A DNA stretch of 9,355 bases from Gammaproteobacteria bacterium. Lineage in GTDB: Bacteria > Pseudomonadota > Gammaproteobacteria > Steroidobacterales > Steroidobacteraceae. Shown piece after piece: positions 5,625-9,355 of the stretch (position 1 is the stretch's first letter; each line of letters starts with the position of its first letter). The stretch spans positions 1 through 9,355 of the forward strand of contig PMNQ01000263.1 in NCBI GenBank assembly GCA_003162555.1. The letters are read 5' to 3'. Position numbers and translations under genes: made by a program. The notes beneath the pieces were generated by a model. It saw nothing but the letters and a program-made list of their open reading frames with translations. It did not search any database and was not told the origin of the DNA.

Positions 5625-8138
5625 ATGAAACAGCGCGATAGCGGCGAATCATTTCTGCAACTGGTCGCGCCGTTGGCCGGCTGGGTGCTGCCACTGGCCG
5701 AGATTCCCGATCAGGTCTTCGCCGGTGCGATGGCCGGCGATGGCGTCGCCATCGATCCCACTGGCAACGCGCTGCACGCGCCCTGCGACGGCGTGGTCGC
5801 GCTGATGGGAAATGCTCGCCATGCGCTCACGGTGCGATCGGCTGGCGGCGACGTGCTGTTGCACGTTGGCATTGACACGGTGGAGCTGGGTGGTGCGGGT
5901 TTCACGCTGCGAGTTCGCGACGGCGAGGCCGTGCGCGCCGGTCAGCCGCTGCTCGATTTCGATCTGGACGCGATCGTGCGGCGCGCGCCCAGCGCCATCA
6001 CGCCCGTGCTGCTGGTCGGCGCCAAGGCGGGTCAGATATCGCAGCGCCGGACAGCCAGGCGTGTAGCGGTCGGAGATCCGCTCTATGTAATCGTCCATGA
6101 CGGTGCGGCCGCCCACGTTGCCGATGCGCCGGCATCCGCAAGCGCAAGCCGCGCGTTCCGTGTTCCTTTCGATCACGGACTGCATGCGCGGCCGGCCGCG
6201 CGCGTGGCGGCTGCGTTGGGCAGCATCGATGCGCAGGTGAGCTTGAGCGTGCGCGGGCGTGATGCCGATGCGCGCAGCACCGTGGCCATGATGGCGCTCG
6301 GCGTGCAGCGCGGCGATATCATCACCGCGGTAGTCAGCGGGCGCGATACAGACGCAGCCTTCAGCGCGCTTGCCGGTTTGCTCGAGCGCGTGCCTGACCC
6401 GGTGATGACGCGCGCAACCGTGAATTCGGCGCCAACGCAGCCTCCAGCGCCGGGGGCGCGACTCGACGCCGTCATCGCTGCGCGCGGCCTCGCCGTAGGT
6501 ACGGCGGCGCTGTTCCTCAGCGCCGATCCGCCCGTCGGCGCGGCACTCGGGGATGCGGCGGCAGAGCGCGCCCGTCTGTCGGCGGCAATCGACGCAGTCA
6601 GTGCGCGCTTAGGCGCGCTGGCCGCTGCGGGTCAGGGCGCGCAACGCGGCGTGCTCGATGCGCATCTGGCTCTGCTGGCGGATCCGGGCCTGCGGCAGCA
6701 GGCACTCACGCAACTCGAGGCCGGCGCCAGCGCGGGCGCGGCATGGCGCGATTCGTTGCGCAGCGCTGCTGCGTCGCTCGCCGCGCTGGACGATCCGCGC
6801 ATGGCCGAACGCGGTGCCGACCTGCTGGATATCGAACGCCAGGTATTGCGCGTACTCAGCGGCGCGCCGCCGGACGCGGCGATCGAGCTGCCCGAACGGG
6901 CCATCGTGCTGGCCACCGAGCTGCTGCCCTCGCAGTTGCTCTCGCTGGATACCAGGCGCCTGGCCGGCGTGTGCATGGCTGAGGGCGGCGCTACTTCACA
7001 CGTCGCCATCCTCGCTGCCGCGATGGGACTGCCGATGCTGGTGGCGGCCGGTCCCGCAGTGCTTGCGATCGCGGCGGGCACGCCGCTGGTGCTCGATGCG
7101 GAACAGGGCCAACTGCTGGTGGCGCCGCCGGACGATGAACGCGCACGCATCGGCGCTGCGATCGCGCGGGGCGAGCGCGAGCGTGCCGATGACGAAGCAG
7201 CGGCGCGGCAACCCGCGCACCTGCGCGACGGCACGCCCGTGCACGTCTACTGCAATCTCGGCGCTGTCGCGGAGACTGCGCCGGCAGTCGCCGCGGGCGC
7301 CGAAGGTTGCGGGCTGTTGCGCACCGAGTTCCTGTTCCTCGATCGCGCGCAGGCTCCGGATGAAGACGAGCAGCTCGCCGTGTACCAGTCCATTGCAACC
7401 GCGCTCGATGGGCGCACCTTGACGATTCGCACACTCGATGCGGGCGGCGACAAGCCGCTCGCCTATCTGCCGCAACCGCATGAAGAGAATCCCGCGCTGG
7501 GACTGCGCGGGTTGCGCAGCAGCCTGGCGCGCCCGGAACTACTGGCCGCGCAACTGCGCGCCATCGTGCGCGTCGCGCCAGCCGGACAATGCCGCGTGCT
7601 GCTGCCCATGGTCACAGAGCTGGAGGAGGTGCGCGTCGTGCGCAACCAGCTGGCGGCCATCGCTGCCGAACTCGCGCTGCCGGTGCCTCCGCTTGGCATC
7701 ATGATCGAGACGCCCGCATCGGCGATGCTCGCCGACCTGTTGTGCGCGGAGGTCGATTTCCTGTCGATCGGCAGCAACGATCTGTCGCAGTACACGCTGG
7801 CAATGGACCGGCTCCATCCCACACTCGCAGCGCGCCTCGACGCCGTGCATCCGGCGGTGCTGCGGCTCATCGAACGCGCGGCGCAGGCGGGCAATGCGCG
7901 CGGCATCGAGGTGGGCGTGTGCGGCGCGCTGGGCTCGGATGCCGCGGCGGTGCCGTTGTTGATCGGCCTGGGTGTGCGCGAACTGTCGGTAGTGCCGGCG
8001 CAGATTCCGCGCATCAAGAGCCTGGTGCGAAGCCTCGCGCCCTTGGACTGCGCGGTGCTCGCCCAGCGCGCACTCAAGTTAGTGTCGGCGTCCGCAGTGC
8101 GCGCGCTGGTGCGCGAATGGAGCGAGCACCATGCCTAG
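5625..8138 (+). CDS. nagF: NagF: fused PTS EIIA(Glc-type)-HPr-Enzyme I phosphotransferase
   Basis: An 837-residue cytoplasmic protein carrying three PTS modules that relay phosphate from phosphoenolpyruvate to the GlcNAc permease. Residues about 10-158 are a glucose-type EIIA, with active His80 in LLHVGIDTVEL and supporting His66. After an Ala/Ser-rich linker (about 160-176), residues about 177-257 are HPr, with His187 in GLHARPA. After a Pro/Ala-rich linker (about 258-278), residues about 280-837 are Enzyme I: phospho-His459 in GGATSHVAILA, PEP-binding GLLRTEFLFLD (563-573) and IRTLDAGGDKPL, IGSNDLSQYTLAMDR (715-729), and Cys766 in GVCGALGSD. No EIIB is present; it should be in NagE. The frame is open upstream to 5496, but that part lies inside nagX and lacks homology, so ATG 5625 before the EIIA domain is preferred. 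There is no good ribosome site, so coupling to nagX is likely. Confidence 0.95.
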   Translation: MKQRDSGESFLQLVAPLAGWVLPLAEIPDQVFAGAMAGDGVAIDPTGNALHAPCDGVVALMGNARHALTVRSAGGDVLLHVGIDTVELGGAGFTLRVRDGEAVRAGQPLLDFDLDAIVRRAPSAITPVLLVGAKAGQISQRRTARRVAVGDPLYVIVHDGAAAHVADAPASASASRAFRVPFDHGLHARPAARVAAALGSIDAQVSLSVRGRDADARSTVAMMALGVQRGDIITAVVSGRDTDAAFSALAGLLERVPDPVMTRATVNSAPTQPPAPGARLDAVIAARGLAVGTAALFLSADPPVGAALGDAAAERARLSAAIDAVSARLGALAAAGQGAQRGVLDAHLALLADPGLRQQALTQLEAGASAGAAWRDSLRSAAASLAALDDPRMAERGADLLDIERQVLRVLSGAPPDAAIELPERAIVLATELLPSQLLSLDTRRLAGVCMAEGGATSHVAILAAAMGLPMLVAAGPAVLAIAAGTPLVLDAEQGQLLVAPPDDERARIGAAIARGERERADDEAAARQPAHLRDGTPVHVYCNLGAVAETAPAVAAGAEGCGLLRTEFLFLDRAQAPDEDEQLAVYQSIATALDGRTLTIRTLDAGGDKPLAYLPQPHEENPALGLRGLRSSLARPELLAAQLRAIVRVAPAGQCRVLLPMVTELEEVRVVRNQLAAIAAELALPVPPLGIMIETPASAMLADLLCAEVDFLSIGSNDLSQYTLAMDRLHPTLAARLDAVHPAVLRLIERAAQAGNARGIEVGVCGALGSDAAAVPLLIGLGVRELSVVPAQIPRIKSLVRSLAPLDCAVLAQRALKLVSASAVRALVREWSEHHA
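8119..8133 (+). promoter_or_regulatory. nagE ribosome binding site and start inside the nagF end
   Basis: GGAG (8119-8122) stands eight bases before ATG (8131-8133), and the nagF stop TAG (8136-8138) lies just downstream in another frame. Ribosomes ending nagF would finish within a few bases of the nagE start, so the permease and its phosphate donor are probably made at linked rates. This site decides the nagE start. Confidence 0.6.
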
Positions 8139-9355
8139 AACAATGGAAGGACTGCAGAAGCTGGGCCGCGCACTGATGCTGCCGATCGCGGTATTGCCCG
8201 TGGCGGGATTGCTGCTGCGCCTCGGCCAGCCTGACCTGCTGGATATCAAGGTGCTCGCGGCGGCAGGCGACGCGATCTTTTCCAACCTGGGATTGGTGTT
8301 CGCGGTCGGTGTGGCGGTCGGCTTCGCGCGTGAGAATCACGGCGCCGCGGGCCTGGCGAGCCTGGTGGGTTTCCTCGTGGCCACGCACGGCGCCGAGGCG
8401 CTGCTGACGGTGCCGGCTGTCGTGAGCGCGGGTCTGACTGGTCCGGCGGCCGACCTCGCGGCGTCGGCGTGGCGTACCCAGCAACTCGCCAAACTCAGCA
8501 TGCCGGTCGGCGTGCTCTCCGGGCTCATCGCCGGATTCACCTACAACCGCTACAGCGACATCGAAATGCCCAGTTACCTGGCGTTCTTCGGTGGCCGGCG
8601 ATTCGTGCCGATCGCAACCGGCTGCATCGGCGTGCTGGTGGCCGTGGCCTTCGGGCTCGGCTGGCCGATGCTGGCGCGCGGCATGGACTCACTCAGTCAC
8701 GCCGTGGTGGGCGCCGGTTCGCTCGGCCTGTTCGCATATGGCGCGCTCAATCGCGTGCTGATCGTCACCGGCCTGCACCACATCCTCAACAACATCGCCT
8801 GGTTCCTGCTCGGCGACTACCACGGCGTCACTGGCGATCTGAAGCGTTTCTTTGCTGGCGATCCTTCGGCCGGCGCATTCATGAGCGGCTTTTTCCCGGT
8901 GATGATGTTCGGACTGCCTGGTGCTTGCCTGGCGATGTACCGCGCCGCGCGCCCTGAACGGCGCCGCGCAGTGGGCGGTCTGTTGCTGTCGATTGCGTTG
9001 ACCTCGTTTCTGACGGGCGTCACCGAGCCGATCGAATTCACGTTCATGTTCCTGGCGCCGGCCCTGTACGCGCTGCACGCGGTGCTCACGGGACTGGCGA
9101 TGGTGATCATGCATGCGCTGGGCGTGCACCTGGGATTCAGTTTTTCAGCCGGCCTGTTCGACTATGTGCTCAATTTTTCGCTCGCGACCCGGCCGCTTTG
9201 GCTGCTGCCGATCGGCGCGGCGTACTTCGTTCTTTACTACACGCTGTTCCGTTACGGCATCACCCGCTTCAACCTTGCAACCCCAGGGCGCGGGCCCGCC
9301 GCGGAAGACGACGCCGAGCCTGGCGCTGCCAATGCCGCGGCACCAGACCGGCGGG
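8131..9355 (+). CDS. nagE: NagE: GlcNAc-specific PTS permease EIIC (EIIB part beyond window), 3' end cut
   Basis: An open frame of 408 codons from ATG 8131 to the right edge without a stop. The protein follows E. coli NagE closely: LGRALMLPIAVLPVAGLLLR (residues 11-30), FFGGRRFVPIATG, TGLHHILNNIAWFL (213-226), FMSGFFPVMMFGLPGA, and TGVTEPIEFTFMFLAP (295-310), the sugar-binding region of glucose-superfamily EIIC. It ends the EIIC domain near FNLATPGRG and enters an Ala/Asp/Pro-rich linker (about 385-408), where E. coli NagE also passes to EIIB. The phosphorylated EIIB cysteine is therefore expected just past the window. Its role is import of GlcNAc across the inner membrane as GlcNAc-6-phosphate, using phosphate from NagF. 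The ATG overlaps the nagF end by 8 bases. GGAG at 8119-8122, eight bases before ATG 8131, favours this start over ATG 8143, which has no ribosome site. Confidence 0.95.
   Translation, partial: MPRTMEGLQKLGRALMLPIAVLPVAGLLLRLGQPDLLDIKVLAAAGDAIFSNLGLVFAVGVAVGFARENHGAAGLASLVGFLVATHGAEALLTVPAVVSAGLTGPAADLAASAWRTQQLAKLSMPVGVLSGLIAGFTYNRYSDIEMPSYLAFFGGRRFVPIATGCIGVLVAVAFGLGWPMLARGMDSLSHAVVGAGSLGLFAYGALNRVLIVTGLHHILNNIAWFLLGDYHGVTGDLKRFFAGDPSAGAFMSGFFPVMMFGLPGACLAMYRAARPERRRAVGGLLLSIALTSFLTGVTEPIEFTFMFLAPALYALHAVLTGLAMVIMHALGVHLGFSFSAGLFDYVLNFSLATRPLWLLPIGAAYFVLYYTLFRYGITRFNLATPGRGPAAEDDAEPGAANAAAPDRR

Noticed and set aside
7463..8077. Minus-strand frame of 204 codons opposite the Enzyme I domain
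   Set aside because: Ser/Arg-rich shadow of nagF with no domain or ribosome site.
1..9355. Mobile elements, CRISPR arrays, tRNA or rRNA genes
   Set aside because: No transposase or integrase motifs, spaced repeats, tRNA-like folds or rRNA-like sequence were seen; the window is filled by six nag-type genes and one short control region.

Overview
The window is high-GC bacterial DNA (roughly two thirds G+C by eye) and is almost completely coding. It reads as an N-acetylglucosamine (GlcNAc) and chitin-oligosaccharide utilisation (nag) locus. The gene content and order (a GntR-family NagQ, a SIS-type NagB-II, a chitobiase-like hexosaminidase, NagX, and a PTS made of NagF plus NagE) point to a gammaproteobacterium related to Xanthomonadales/Lysobacterales or neighbouring high-GC groups. 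That placement is inferred from family knowledge and not from any marker gene.

Layout. The left part is transcribed leftward: nagQ (981-1718) is followed after 11 bases by nagB-II, which is cut by the left window edge. A 212-base divergent intergenic region (1719-1930) separates this from a rightward operon: a secreted family-20 beta-N-acetylhexosaminidase (1931-4495), nagX (4499-5617), the three-domain phosphotransferase nagF (5625-8138) and nagE (8131 to the right edge, incomplete). Gaps in the rightward operon are 3 and 7 bases, and nagE overlaps nagF by 8 bases, so it is probably one transcript with translational coupling.

How the genes fit together. The hexosaminidase would release GlcNAc from chitin oligosaccharides in the periplasm. 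NagE (EIIC seen, EIIB expected beyond the window) would import and phosphorylate it with phosphate relayed through the EI, HPr and EIIA domains fused in NagF, so the pathway carries its own complete phosphorelay. After deacetylation by NagA, which is not in the window and may lie just left of it, NagB-II would convert glucosamine-6-phosphate to fructose-6-phosphate and ammonia. NagQ probably represses both directions from direct-repeat TGGTATT sites, one next to each divergent gene. NagX is the least understood member: it is a membrane protein of the lysosomal heparan-alpha-glucosaminide N-acetyltransferase family and keeps that family's catalytic histidine.

I found no RNA genes, mobile elements, CRISPR arrays or clear terminators. 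Most of the locus is a recognisable system. The least described parts are NagX and the palindromes in the divergent control region.
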